From: Oscillospiraceae bacterium
Lineage (GTDB): Bacteria > Bacillota > Clostridia > Oscillospirales > Ruminococcaceae
Direction of reading: 5' to 3'
DNA: 45,513 bases
Assembly: GCA_024684395.1 (NCBI GenBank)
Contig: JAIKWY010000216.1
Span: forward strand, 1 to 45,513
The first letter of the stretch is position 1, and each line of letters begins with the position of its first letter. This document shows positions 32,435 through 42,178 of the stretch, piece by piece. The position numbers and the translations under genes were made by a program. The notes under the pieces are model-generated. The model saw only the letters and a program-made list of their open reading frames with translations. It was not told the DNA's origin and did no database searches.

Positions 32435-35254
32435 ATGAACAAACACCCCCGCCTGCACCGCATTTTGTCTGCGGCGCTCGCACCGCTCATGACCGCCATG
32501 ATGCTGCCGGTGAGCAGCATGACGATGCCGGTCGCTGCCGCTTCGGTGGACTATCCGGCGCAGCTCATGACCCTCGCTTCCGTCAACAACAGCACCGTCC
32601 TCACGGAGAGCGGCACGGCAGACGGCTCGGCGCTCGTCATGAAGGCGTTCGGCAATGACCTGTCTGCGACATGGCGCTTTGACCGCGTCGGCGCAGAGAG
32701 CACCGGCACCTATTTCAAGCTGACCAATGTGGAATCCGGCAGGATGCTCACCCCGAACGGCTACAATGTCAAGTCCGGCACGGATGTCATCCTCTACGGC
32801 AGCGAATCCGCCCGCTCACAGCACTGGTTCGTTGTCCCTGTCTCGAAGGACAGCAAGGGCAATGACCTTGCCTACAAGATCGTCAACTACGAGGACAGGG
32901 ATCTTGCCATTACGCAGGGCACAAGCGGTCTGACGCTCGCACCGTACACCGGTGCCGAGAACCAGCAGTTCCTGCTGAATGCCGACGGCTTGCAGGGCTT
33001 TGCGGGCTATTGCAAGAACGACAACACCGGCAAGATCAAGGCGGCGAACATCGGCGGTCTCTTCGGTGAGACGGTCGAGGTCAGCACCTTCTCCGACCTC
33101 AAGAAATATGCCGAATCAAATGATCCCTACACGATCATCGTCAAGGGCAACATCGACGGCGGCAAGAACTACAAGACCGACGGCCAGAACCACCTCTACA
33201 ACCCGGACGGCCGTATCTACGTCACCGACAACAAGACCATCGTCGGCAGCTACGGCAACCATACCATGTACAATGTCGCCCTCTGCACCAAGCAGGGCAG
33301 CGGCAAGGGCAACAACGTCATCATCCGCAACTTCGACTTCCAGCATGATGCCGATGCCAACGGCAATGACAACATCGTGGTCTACTTCGGCTCCGGTCAG
33401 AACCTCTGGGTCGATCACTGCACCTTCAGCGGGCATCAGGACTACAACAAGGCATCCACCGGGCAGCCGGACTATGACAAGTTCCTTGCCTGCTGCTATG
33501 ATGCCGACTACTGCACCATCTCGGACTGCTCCTTCGGGCTGCATGAGTACGGCCTGATCCTCGGCTATCCGGATGATACCCAGGATGTCAAGAACAAGTA
33601 CGACGGCTATCCCCGTATGACAATCGCCTCGAACAAGTTCTACAAGACCCTCACGAGAGGACCGGGACTGATGCGCTGGGGCTATTTCCACTCGCTCTGC
33701 AACTATGTGGACACCTTCTCGATGGCATACACCGTCCACAGCGGATGTGACATCTATGCCGAGAACTGCTTCTATGCCAACGGCGGCAATGTCATCTGCG
33801 ACTGGAACCAGATCACCTATCCGGGCGCCTACTATGAGACCGGCTCCAAGTCCTCCAACGCGCAGCGGACTGTCCGTGGACAGGGCACAGCGAACAATCC
33901 TTCGCTCTCTGTCGAGTCGAGCTGGAGACCCTCCGGGAATTATGACTATGTCGGCATCTCGGCGGACAATGCCAAGAATTACTGCAACACCTATTCCGGC
34001 TGCCAGGCACAGAACAGCAACTGGATGTACCTGCGCTTTGCCAAGGCGGGCGTGCCGAGCTCCGGATTCTCCACAGCGCCTGACGAACCGATGGGACCGA
34101 CCAAGCCCACGGCGGCGGAATTTACCGAGGGCGCATGTTTCCGCATCAAGAACGTCAACTCCGGTCTGTATCTCCAGATCGCAGACGGCAAGGCGGAGAA
34201 CGGTGCCAATGTCCAGCAGTGGGGTACTGACGGGACATCTGTGCATGATGTATGGCGGTTCTACAGCGCCGGAGACGGCTATTACTACATTGTTTCCTGT
34301 GCAGGATATGGGGCTTTCTTTGTGCTGGATGTAGCGGGCAAAAAGACCGACAACGGCACGAACATCGACGTTTACCAGTACAACGGCGGTCAGAACCAGC
34401 AGTTCATGCTCGGCGACAACGGCGACGGCACTTACACGATCATGACCCGTGTCACCGGCGAGGCATCTGCTGTCGAGGTGGAGAGCGCCTCCAAGACCTC
34501 CGGTGCCAATGTACAGCAGTGGGAGCGCAACGGCGAGAGCTGCCAGAGCTGGGAGCTTGAACCTGTGACCGATCCGGGCAGCCCGGTGGCATCCACACTG
34601 TGCTATACCTTCGAGAATGTCAATTCCGGGCTGGTCATGGACATCGAGAACGGCGCAATGACAGCAGGCACCAATGTCCGCCAGTGGGAAAGCAACGGTC
34701 TGAACTGCCAGAAATGGATGCTGACCGATGCCGGTGACAATTACTACCGCATCCGTTCGATGGAGGATCCGAACTTCGCCCTCAGCGCTTCGGGCAGCGG
34801 CGACGGCGGCAATGTCGCCCTTGCAGCCTATGACGAAACGGACGATGCACAGCTCTTCCGCTTCATCAAGAACCTCGACACGACCTACACCATCGTGACC
34901 AAGGCGTCCGGCAACGAGCGCTTTGTCGAGGTCGAGGCAGCGTCCAAGACCGGCGGTGCCAATGTGCAGCAGTGGGGCAACACCGGCAGCACCTGCCAGC
35001 GCTGGAAGCTGACCGGCGAGGTACTCCCGGAGCCTACCACCGAGCCGACCACAGAACCGGAACCGCAGAAGATCCCCGGCGACATCAACGGTGACGGCGA
35101 AGCCTCCGTGCTCGATGTGGTACTGCTCCAGAAATGGCTGCTTGCCGTTCCGGATACAGTCCTCCCCGATCCGGATGCAGCTGATCTCAATGCAGACGGC
35201 GTGGTCGATGTATTCGACCTCGGACTGCTCAAACGGCTTGTCCTGAATGCATGA
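32435..35254 (+). CDS. secreted PL1 pectate lyase with ricin-type modules and dockerin
   Basis: Cleaves polygalacturonate by beta-elimination. The 939 residues: signal peptide (about 1-35), ricin/CBM13-like module (about 38-185), PL1 parallel beta-helix (about 190-545), two more ricin-like modules (about 570-700 and 720-855, each with N-V-(R/Q)-QW), a Thr/Glu/Pro linker and dockerin (about 878-939). PL1 features: NLWVDHCTFSG with the calcium Asp, and TRGPGLMRWGYFHSLCNY, the region of the catalytic arginine. The dockerin (GDINGDGEASVLD, DLNADGVVDVFD) is like that of the GH5. Start: ATG at 32435, 9 bases after GAGGAG; two closer ATGs (32426, 32429) touch that site. The lyase may target pectin linked to cellulose. 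Confidence 0.93.
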   Translation: MNKHPRLHRILSAALAPLMTAMMLPVSSMTMPVAAASVDYPAQLMTLASVNNSTVLTESGTADGSALVMKAFGNDLSATWRFDRVGAESTGTYFKLTNVESGRMLTPNGYNVKSGTDVILYGSESARSQHWFVVPVSKDSKGNDLAYKIVNYEDRDLAITQGTSGLTLAPYTGAENQQFLLNADGLQGFAGYCKNDNTGKIKAANIGGLFGETVEVSTFSDLKKYAESNDPYTIIVKGNIDGGKNYKTDGQNHLYNPDGRIYVTDNKTIVGSYGNHTMYNVALCTKQGSGKGNNVIIRNFDFQHDADANGNDNIVVYFGSGQNLWVDHCTFSGHQDYNKASTGQPDYDKFLACCYDADYCTISDCSFGLHEYGLILGYPDDTQDVKNKYDGYPRMTIASNKFYKTLTRGPGLMRWGYFHSLCNYVDTFSMAYTVHSGCDIYAENCFYANGGNVICDWNQITYPGAYYETGSKSSNAQRTVRGQGTANNPSLSVESSWRPSGNYDYVGISADNAKNYCNTYSGCQAQNSNWMYLRFAKAGVPSSGFSTAPDEPMGPTKPTAAEFTEGACFRIKNVNSGLYLQIADGKAENGANVQQWGTDGTSVHDVWRFYSAGDGYYYIVSCAGYGAFFVLDVAGKKTDNGTNIDVYQYNGGQNQQFMLGDNGDGTYTIMTRVTGEASAVEVESASKTSGANVQQWERNGESCQSWELEPVTDPGSPVASTLCYTFENVNSGLVMDIENGAMTAGTNVRQWESNGLNCQKWMLTDAGDNYYRIRSMEDPNFALSASGSGDGGNVALAAYDETDDAQLFRFIKNLDTTYTIVTKASGNERFVEVEAASKTGGANVQQWGNTGSTCQRWKLTGEVLPEPTTEPTTEPEPQKIPGDINGDGEASVLDVVLLQKWLLAVPDTVLPDPDAADLNADGVVDVFDLGLLKRLVLNA

Positions 35255-35261
35255 TCATAGC

Positions 35262-35301
35262 AAAAACGCTTCTGACGGAAGGAACCGTCAGAAGCGTTTT
35301 T
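35262..35301. terminator. bidirectional terminator
   Basis: A perfect 17-bp stem (35262-35278 with 35285-35301) with A5 and T5 at its ends, so it serves both the pectate lyase gene (plus) and dnaI (minus). Confidence 0.9.
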
Positions 35302-35306
35302 CTGTT

Positions 35307-36296
35307 TCAGAATCTTGCGGGGCTGCTCTTCTTTTTCAGCAGCCGGATGTCGGCGCCAATGAAGTGATAGCACTCATAGACCGCAAAGAGCCGGGAGACG
35401 ATGCGCTCCTCATAGCTCTGGTGGATGCTGGCGATGTCAAGATTGGTGCTGATGATGGTCGGGAGCCCACGGTTCAGGCGGGTGTTGATGATGTTGTAGA
35501 CCGTGGAAACATAGAACGGCGTTGTGAACTCGGCGCCCAGATCATCGAGGATCAGCAGATCCGCTTCGAGCAGGAGTGAGAGCGTGTCGGCATCGGCATC
35601 TCCCCTGCCGAAATGCTCTTTTTCGACCTGTCCGAGCAGATTGATGACCGAGTCATAGATCACGTCATAGCCCTTGTCGATCACAGCCTTGGCGATGGAA
35701 AGCGAGAGATGCGTCTTGCCAAGACCGCTGCTGCCATAGAACAGCAGGCTGGGCGATGCCAGAGAAAATGTCTCTGCATAGTGCAGACAGCCGTTGAAGA
35801 CCTTTTTCATGGCAGTGTAGCAGTCCTCCCCGTCCGGAGAGGTCCTGTTCTTGTAATACTCCAGCGAAAAGCCCGAAAAATCGCAGAGTTTGAGCTGTGC
35901 GGTGCGGTTCATGCGTGCGATCCCCGCAGCGGCGATCCTGCGGCGCAGGCAGTCGCAGAGCGAACCGCCGGAATAGCCGGTGTCCTGGCATTTCTCGCAG
36001 GTGTAATGCATGTCGAGATAATCCGCCGGATAGCCGTTCTCGACCAGGAGCCGTGCGCTGATCTGCTGCCCCTGCTCGTTCTGACGGCGCAGTGCTTCGA
36101 GCCGATCCTGCACATCCTCACCGCCCCGGAGGATCTCCACGATGCGGGTGGAGGTCAGTGCCAGCTGCGCATTGATCTCGGCAATGGGCGGGATCTTCGC
36201 ATTGATCTCGGCATAGCGGCGCTCGTTCTCCGCCTCCGCCCGGATGCGGCGTGACTGGATCTCCCGCAGCGCTTCCTGAAAAACAGATTCGTTCAT
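35307..36296 (-). CDS. dnaI: primosomal ATPase DnaI/DnaC-type helicase loader
   Basis: AAA+ protein that loads the replicative helicase. The 329 residues have an N-terminal helical region, a zinc site (YTCEKCQDTGYSGG, then CDC), Walker A GSSGLGKTH, Walker B LLILDDLGAE and sensor STNLD. IstB transposition helpers look similar, but the zinc region and the dnaD neighbour favour DnaI. AAGGAGG lies 7 bases before the ATG, which overlaps the dnaD stop by four bases. Confidence 0.93.
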   Translation of the reverse strand: MNESVFQEALREIQSRRIRAEAENERRYAEINAKIPPIAEINAQLALTSTRIVEILRGGEDVQDRLEALRRQNEQGQQISARLLVENGYPADYLDMHYTCEKCQDTGYSGGSLCDCLRRRIAAAGIARMNRTAQLKLCDFSGFSLEYYKNRTSPDGEDCYTAMKKVFNGCLHYAETFSLASPSLLFYGSSGLGKTHLSLSIAKAVIDKGYDVIYDSVINLLGQVEKEHFGRGDADADTLSLLLEADLLILDDLGAEFTTPFYVSTVYNIINTRLNRGLPTIISTNLDIASIHQSYEERIVSRLFAVYECYHFIGADIRLLKKKSSPARF

Positions 36297-37303
36297 TCTT
36301 CATCCTCCTTAAAGCGGTTTACAACGCTCAGATAGTCGTTCAGCTTGTCCATCAGCTGCGGAGAGACCGGCTCTGCGGCTTTTTTCCGGGATGCCGCCGG
36401 TTTCTGTGCAGCACCCGGCTTCGGCAGCGCCTTCACCTGCTCCGGTGTCGCAGCGCCCTGCTCTGTCCAGTTGGTCAGGAGCTTGTCCATGTAGGGGAAG
36501 TTCAGCTTCTCCGTGTTTTCCACCGTCACTTCGTAGGCATGATGCAGCAGCTCCATCGAAAAGCCTGCCGCCTTCCAGCGGTCGAAGAACTCCTTCTGCT
36601 TGGTGGTGGGGCTGCGCTTCATCTCGAACATGCGTCGCAGCTCTGCTTCATAGGTATGGGATGTCCGCATCTGCTCCACCGCTTCCTCGGCAAGGGGCAG
36701 CGTGTTGATCCCGTCCTTTTCCCAGTGAACGGCGATGGCTTCGGCATAGGAAATGCTGAATTTTTCGATGGATACACAGTAGCCGAGCAGTGTCAGGATG
36801 ACCTCGGTCGGCAGATGCAGATAGCTCTGCATCCACACAAGAGAGCGGTGATCCATGTGGTTGAGCGGCTTTCCCATGAGCTTTTCCGCCATAGAAAACA
36901 GGTCAGCCAGCTCCTTGGAATCCTGGATCATGGCGTCGATCTCCGAAGGATCGAGCTTGATCTCCTTGCTGCTGCCGTGTACAACGACCACCTGCTGTTC
37001 CGCAGGCTGTGCAGCAGGCGCTGCCGGTGCAGCCGCAGGCGCCGGCGCTGCAAAGGCGAATCCGGATGCTGCTGCGCTCTCCCCGTTGTCGAGGACATTC
37101 GCCTGCACCCAGAATTGCAGCGCATCCTCGACCTGTTCGGGATCCATTTTCAGATAGGATGCGATCTGTGCCGCATCGGCATTGCCGTCGCTCCGCAGCA
37201 GACAGAGCAGCACCTTGATCTGCCGCTCATCGGCAAGGCGTATGAAATGGTCAACCACGTCGCCCGGTACGGCGAAAACATGGGAACCGTAATTGATCTG
37301 CAT
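36293..37303 (-). CDS. dnaD: DnaD-domain replication initiation protein
   Basis: Primosomal protein that remodels origin DNA for helicase loading. The 336 residues: winged-helix N-terminus (IKVLLCLLRSDGNADAAQIA, about 29-60), an Ala/Pro linker (about 80-105), and two DnaD C-terminal regions (about 120-200 and 215-275) with TEVILTLLGYCV and LEKL-like helices ending in YMDKLLTNW. A Lys/Ala-rich tail follows. GGAGG is 9 bases before the ATG. With dnaI it forms the helicase-loading pair; a dnaB-type partner is not here. Confidence 0.9.
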   Translation of the reverse strand: MQINYGSHVFAVPGDVVDHFIRLADERQIKVLLCLLRSDGNADAAQIASYLKMDPEQVEDALQFWVQANVLDNGESAAASGFAFAAPAPAAAPAAPAAQPAEQQVVVVHGSSKEIKLDPSEIDAMIQDSKELADLFSMAEKLMGKPLNHMDHRSLVWMQSYLHLPTEVILTLLGYCVSIEKFSISYAEAIAVHWEKDGINTLPLAEEAVEQMRTSHTYEAELRRMFEMKRSPTTKQKEFFDRWKAAGFSMELLHHAYEVTVENTEKLNFPYMDKLLTNWTEQGAATPEQVKALPKPGAAQKPAASRKKAAEPVSPQLMDKLNDYLSVVNRFKEDEE

Positions 37304-37330
37304 GGCTTGGTGCCTCCGTTTCTGTCCGGC

Positions 37331-39916
37331 TTACAGATAGTGCCGGATCCATTTGAGATAGAACTTTCGGACAGGAGATGCCGTATCATAGAGCTTTTTG
37401 GCGAGCTCCCGGCAGGTGCGGATCAGGAGCTTGCGGTCTTCAACGGTCAGCGCGTGCGGACTGTAGCGAAGCCGTTTGCCGACATCGAGCGCCGCATCAA
37501 GCTGCTCCAGTGAAAACAGACCGATACATGCGGTATGCACCTCGGACATAAGGTCGGCTGCCGTGGTGACATCCGTATCGGCACCGCATTCCTTGAGCAG
37601 CTTCATCAGCCACTGCCATGCCGCAGCAGCGCCCTTCTTGCTGCGCAATGCCCGGATGCGGACACGCAGTGCGATCTGTCTTGCCGCCGCAAAGCCGAGC
37701 AGGATCATGCCGATCGTCAGCAGCACGAGCAAGATCACCCAGACGGCGCCGTTCGTGCCTTCGGGCTCCTCCACAAGCTCGGTGGGGGATTCATCCGTCC
37801 CGGACTGCTGGTGTACGGGCTCGGTCTGGCGTTCGGTCGGCGTCTGTGCCTGACCGTGATCCGTGGCAGGCTCGGTCGGTGCCGGCGGTTCCGTCGGTTT
37901 CTCACGGATGAAGACCGGCGGCGTGAAGTAGGAGTAGGTAAATTCAAACGGGATCCAGCCGATGCCGTCGATGTAGACCTCGCACCAGGCATGGGCGTTG
38001 CTGTCGAGGATCTCGGTGACATAGGCACCGTTCTCCTCGGTATACATCCCGTCGATCATGTAGCCCTCGCAGTAGCGTGCCGGGATGCCCGCCATCCGGG
38101 AAAGCAGCACGGCAGCGGTCGCATAGTGCGTGCAGTAGCCCTTTTTGTTATCAAGCAGGAAATAGCTGACAAAATCCGCATTGTCCGGCGTTTTGCCCGG
38201 TGCAAGCGAATACTCCACCTCATCGCAGAGCCGTTCCCGCAGGAGCTGGAGCTCCACGATCTTCTCCGGCGGCGTGGCGGTCTGTGCATCGAAGCTGTCG
38301 AGCAGATCGGCATAGGGCTCCCGGATGGCTGCCATTTCGGCTGTTTCGGGCAGTGTAAGATAATGCTCCCGCACAAAATCCCCATAGCCGCAAGCGCCTA
38401 ACACCGCCGCTTCCACGCCTGTCCGGGGCAGTGTCGCCACATCGTTCAGGACAAGGAGATCCTCGGGGATGCAGAGCGTCTCGTCCCTCCGATCCTCTGT
38501 CAGCGGCGTCAGGGCAGATGCATGGACGGGCGGACAGTAGTCCTCGAGCGTCCCGACATCCGTATCCATATAGCGTCCGAGCAGAACAAGATATTCATAG
38601 TCCATGCCGCCCGAGAAGGTATAGTCGAGCGTCTGGGTCTGTGCGATGCGGTCATTCGTGCAGAGGATCCGGCTGTCCTTCGCAAAGCCATAGGGGATGC
38701 ACTGCTGCAGCGTCGGATCGGGGTTTTCGAGCGTCATCCCGAGCAGGTGTCCGCCCAGCGGTACCGCCGTGCTGCAAAGGAACTCCGGCGGGTAGTAATC
38801 GAGCTTCCGGAACGTGTCAAAGACGGGCTCCCTGAAGGCGCTGTCCGGGAGACGGCTCCAGGTGCTGTTGCCGTAGATGTCGTAGGTCGCATATTTCAGA
38901 TAGATGCGGCTCTGCGGCTTTTCCGTGAAGAGGATGCGGGAAACGGCTGTGTTCTCGAACTCCCGCTTGTCATTGCTGGTGAGATCGACCTCATCCTCCG
39001 CTTCGGTGCCGGGGAGCTTCGGGAGGAAGTCCGGCACGAGCGTGGACAGGTCGTTGAGGTCGATGGAAGCCGCATAGTGCTGGAAATCGCTGCGCATCTG
39101 CTTAACACGCATCGGGCGCTCGTAGTGCATGGCGTTCAGCGTCCCCTCGCAGACCAGCGCCATGCCGAGAACGGCAAGCGCCGTCAGGACACCGGCGAAC
39201 TCCGGCAGCAGAAAGCGCATATCCGTCACGGGGAAGAAGATATTGTGCCGCCGCAGGAAGCCGCCCTTTCCGGTCTTGCGGTAGCTGCCGTAGCCGGCAA
39301 GCTGCACGGCGCCCATCCCGCACCAGAACGCAAACAGCCCGAACGCCGGGAGATGCTCCGGTGCGATGCCAAAGAAAAATCCGATCTCGGCAAAGGGAAA
39401 TGTCACGAGCAGGCTCAGGAAGAAATTCTGGTAGCGCATGACGGCATAGCTCAGCAGCCACAGCACCGGCACGGCGGCAACACAGATCAGGAAGGTCGTG
39501 CAGAGCTCCGGGGAGAGCTCGCTTTCGACCTCGAAAAAGTCCCAGTCGGTCATGTAGATCGTCCGGTAGGCGGCATTGAGCAGGTGCAGCATCCCCACAG
39601 CGGCGCAGTTCCGCTGCAATAAGGCTGTCACGGCAAAGGCACCGAGAAAGACTGCCATCGTGGGATGGATCGAGGTCGTGCGCTCGGCGTGCCAGCAGAA
39701 AAACAGCATCAGTGCGATAGTACAGAGCAGGATCACCGGGACATTGCAGGGCGGTGAGAACATGCTCAGCAGCGTGACGATGCTGCTCACGGCGCCGAGC
39801 AGCGCCAGCAGTACGAGCTGAAAACGGCTTCGTACAGGGCTTTTGCGCTGCAGAGCCATCGTCAGGACATTATCGACCTTGACACCGGACTCTGACGGCT
39901 GCGCATTCTGATTCAT
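37331..39916 (-). CDS. transglutaminase-like membrane protein
   Basis: An 861-residue protein: N-terminal membrane region of several helices (about 30-260), a large extracellular region with a transglutaminase/cysteine-protease fold (about 520-690), a Pro/Thr/Glu-rich stretch, a further helix (about 700-725) and a cytoplasmic tail. The catalytic set is visible: Cys in GYCTHYATAAVLLSRMAGIP, His in NAHAWCEVYI, and an acidic residue further on. AAGGAG lies 9 bases before the ATG at 39916. With moxR and DUF58 it forms a well-known triad, thought to act on the cell envelope; the substrate is unknown. Confidence 0.9.
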   Translation of the reverse strand: MNQNAQPSESGVKVDNVLTMALQRKSPVRSRFQLVLLALLGAVSSIVTLLSMFSPPCNVPVILLCTIALMLFFCWHAERTTSIHPTMAVFLGAFAVTALLQRNCAAVGMLHLLNAAYRTIYMTDWDFFEVESELSPELCTTFLICVAAVPVLWLLSYAVMRYQNFFLSLLVTFPFAEIGFFFGIAPEHLPAFGLFAFWCGMGAVQLAGYGSYRKTGKGGFLRRHNIFFPVTDMRFLLPEFAGVLTALAVLGMALVCEGTLNAMHYERPMRVKQMRSDFQHYAASIDLNDLSTLVPDFLPKLPGTEAEDEVDLTSNDKREFENTAVSRILFTEKPQSRIYLKYATYDIYGNSTWSRLPDSAFREPVFDTFRKLDYYPPEFLCSTAVPLGGHLLGMTLENPDPTLQQCIPYGFAKDSRILCTNDRIAQTQTLDYTFSGGMDYEYLVLLGRYMDTDVGTLEDYCPPVHASALTPLTEDRRDETLCIPEDLLVLNDVATLPRTGVEAAVLGACGYGDFVREHYLTLPETAEMAAIREPYADLLDSFDAQTATPPEKIVELQLLRERLCDEVEYSLAPGKTPDNADFVSYFLLDNKKGYCTHYATAAVLLSRMAGIPARYCEGYMIDGMYTEENGAYVTEILDSNAHAWCEVYIDGIGWIPFEFTYSYFTPPVFIREKPTEPPAPTEPATDHGQAQTPTERQTEPVHQQSGTDESPTELVEEPEGTNGAVWVILLVLLTIGMILLGFAAARQIALRVRIRALRSKKGAAAAWQWLMKLLKECGADTDVTTAADLMSEVHTACIGLFSLEQLDAALDVGKRLRYSPHALTVEDRKLLIRTCRELAKKLYDTASPVRKFYLKWIRHYL

Positions 39917-39933
39917 AGGAAAAAGCTCCTTAT

Positions 39934-41088
39934 TTATAGGATAAGCAGATCCAGCGACGGTTCCGCCGGATCCACACAGTGCAGAGTGATATTTCTCGCC
40001 GACAGTGCCGGGGGCTCCTTGCTGATGCAGATGAGATTCCGGCAATTCGCCTGTACATCCTCCGTCAGGAAGCCCGTCAGGACGGGATCGGGATCGTTCG
40101 TCAGCACCGTGGCGGAGGAATAGGGCATGGCGGAGAATGTCTCCCGTGCCGCTTCCGCATTGGTGCGCAGCGAATACAGACAGTCATACAGCGCCGCAAA
40201 GGCAGCATCGAGCTCCTCGAGCGTTTCCGGCTTGTGCAGCTGAACGGTTCCGGTGCGGCTGTCCGTCCATGCCAGATCACAGATATACCCGCCGCCGACC
40301 AGCGCATGGGCGATGGAATAGCTGAACTTCACCAGCGTCTCCGCCGTCAGCAGATCCTTGACGGGATGGTATTCAAGATAGAGCAGGCAGTTCTTCCGGA
40401 TGGGCGCACTGAAATCCTTCACGAGTAGCTCCTCGGAACGGGAGCTCAGCTTCCAGTGCATCCGGCTCACCTGGTCGCCGGGGCGGTATTCCCGGATAGC
40501 GAACACCTCAGACGGATCCTCGCCCGCCTTGCCGGAAAAACGCTCGCCGTCCGGCTGTTCCACCGGGGGCGCACCGTCCTGCAAAGGCAGGCTGAGCGGC
40601 TCCGGCAGCACGAGCAGCGTGGTGGTATCCACCGTCCGGCGGAGATTCGTCCGGAACAGGCAGAAAATATCATATGCACGCAGCTTCTTCACCCGGATCT
40701 CCACAATGCCGCAGCGGTCGGCTGTGACATAGAACGTCAGGCGGGTGACATTGCGGGCTTGCAGCGGGAATTTCATGCGCACCGTCTCACATTTCCGGGA
40801 AAAGGAATGGCGGACTGTCAGCTCCGCCTCTGCCCTTGGAAAAGCAAACGGGCACTTGCTCTCGATCAGCAGCGTCACGGGAACGGAATCGCCGACCCGG
40901 CAGCCGCCCCGGCGGAAGCAGAGCTCACTGGCGGAGGTAAAATGCAGCCAGAACAGCGCCGTCCGCAGGATAATTGGTATCACGAGCAGGCAGACCAGCA
41001 CCACGAGCGGGAACGAGTCGATAAATAGCACATAGAATACGACGATGGAGATGACCAGCGCCGCATACATCAGTTTCGCCCTGACCAT
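39934..41088 (-). CDS. DUF58 protein
   Basis: A 384-residue protein with two N-terminal membrane segments (about 7-42) and a C-terminal DUF58 domain. The family signature is clear: FAIREYRPGDQVSRMHWKLS (about 217-236), followed by LLVKDF. DUF58 domains relate to von Willebrand A folds and occur with MoxR ATPases. Start ATG overlaps the moxR stop by one base (TGATG), no clear ribosome binding site, so it is translated by coupling. Confidence 0.92.
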   Translation of the reverse strand: MVRAKLMYAALVISIVVFYVLFIDSFPLVVLVCLLVIPIILRTALFWLHFTSASELCFRRGGCRVGDSVPVTLLIESKCPFAFPRAEAELTVRHSFSRKCETVRMKFPLQARNVTRLTFYVTADRCGIVEIRVKKLRAYDIFCLFRTNLRRTVDTTTLLVLPEPLSLPLQDGAPPVEQPDGERFSGKAGEDPSEVFAIREYRPGDQVSRMHWKLSSRSEELLVKDFSAPIRKNCLLYLEYHPVKDLLTAETLVKFSYSIAHALVGGGYICDLAWTDSRTGTVQLHKPETLEELDAAFAALYDCLYSLRTNAEAARETFSAMPYSSATVLTNDPDPVLTGFLTEDVQANCRNLICISKEPPALSARNITLHCVDPAEPSLDLLIL

Positions 41089-42080
41089 CAGTCCGTCCAG
41101 GGCAGCGGCGTGGTCTGGAGCACCTCACGCACGATGGCAGCCGCCGCAGCGGGATCCTCGCCCGTGCCGTGCAGCAGCATCCGGTGGCAGAAGACATCCG
41201 GGCAGACGAAGACAATATCATCCGGCAGCAGATAATCCCGTCCCTGTGCAAATGCGGATGCCTTCGCCATCTGCATGAGCGCCAGTGACCCTCTCGGGCT
41301 GATGCCGAGGCGGAGGGAAGGATGGTTCCGGGTGGCATTCGTCAGGGCGACGATATAGGCATACAGGCTGTCGCTGACATAGACCTGCTCTACTTCACGC
41401 CGCAGCACGGCAAGCGCTGCCGCATCGGCAACACGCTCCACGGTATCGAGCGGATTGCCCGACTGCCGTGCCTTCAGCAGTGCGATCTCATGCGCCGCCC
41501 CCGGATAGCCGAGGGAGAGCCGCACCAGAAAGCGGTCAAGCTGCGACTCCGGCAGTCTCTGGGTGCCGACGCAGTTGATGGGATTCTGGGTCGCAATGAC
41601 GATATGGGGCGAGGGCAGCGGATGGGTCACGCCGTCGATGGTGACAGCGCCCTCCTCCATCAGTTCGAGCAGCGCCGACTGCGTTTTGCTGGAGGTACGG
41701 TTGATCTCATCGGCAAGGAGCAGATTGCAGAAGGCAGCGCCCTCCTTGAAGATAAAACGATCCTGCTCCTTGTTATACATCGTAAAGCCGACCACATCCG
41801 TCGGCAGGACATCCGGTGTGAACTGGATGCGCTTGCAGGAGAGGTCGAGCGTGCGGGAAATGGCAAGTGCCAGCGTGGTCTTGCCGACACCGGGCATATC
41901 TTCGAGCAGGATATGACCGCCGGCGAGGATCGCCAGCAGGATCTTATAGATCACATCGTCCTTGCCGTTGACGGCTTTGCCGATCTCGGCGAGCATCTCC
42001 CGGAGAAACGGGTTCACCGGACGAGCCTGCGCCATCGAAGCGGTCTCACGGACGGATGGTCTGTCTTTTGACTTTGGCAT
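41088..42080 (-). CDS. MoxR-family AAA+ ATPase
   Basis: Chaperone-type ATPase, first gene of the triad. In 330 residues: Walker A GVGKTTLALA, Walker B LLLADEINRT, sensor 1 ATQNP, arginine-finger region LDRFLVRLSLGYPG. MoxR proteins are thought to fold or activate partner proteins with VWA-like domains, such as the DUF58 protein here. ATG at 42080 has AAAGGA 9 bases upstream; an ATG at 42098 lies before that site and is not used. A promoter lies at 42122-42150. All five genes down to dnaI are tightly spaced. Confidence 0.94.
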   Translation of the reverse strand: MPKSKDRPSVRETASMAQARPVNPFLREMLAEIGKAVNGKDDVIYKILLAILAGGHILLEDMPGVGKTTLALAISRTLDLSCKRIQFTPDVLPTDVVGFTMYNKEQDRFIFKEGAAFCNLLLADEINRTSSKTQSALLELMEEGAVTIDGVTHPLPSPHIVIATQNPINCVGTQRLPESQLDRFLVRLSLGYPGAAHEIALLKARQSGNPLDTVERVADAAALAVLRREVEQVYVSDSLYAYIVALTNATRNHPSLRLGISPRGSLALMQMAKASAFAQGRDYLLPDDIVFVCPDVFCHRMLLHGTGEDPAAAAAIVREVLQTTPLPWTD

Positions 42081-42121
42081 GGGATCGATTCCTTTCATAT
42101 GCAGCTTACAGTTACCTATTT

Positions 42122-42150
42122 ATTATAGCATTTTTTGCAGCAGAATGCAA
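42122..42150 (-). promoter_or_regulatory. promoter of moxR-dnaI operon
   Basis: TTGCAT (42145-42150), 17-base spacer, TATAAT (42122-42127) with extended TGC, minus strand. Confidence 0.75.
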
Positions 42151-42178
42151 GCCCGGAACGGGAATAATTCTCCCCATC

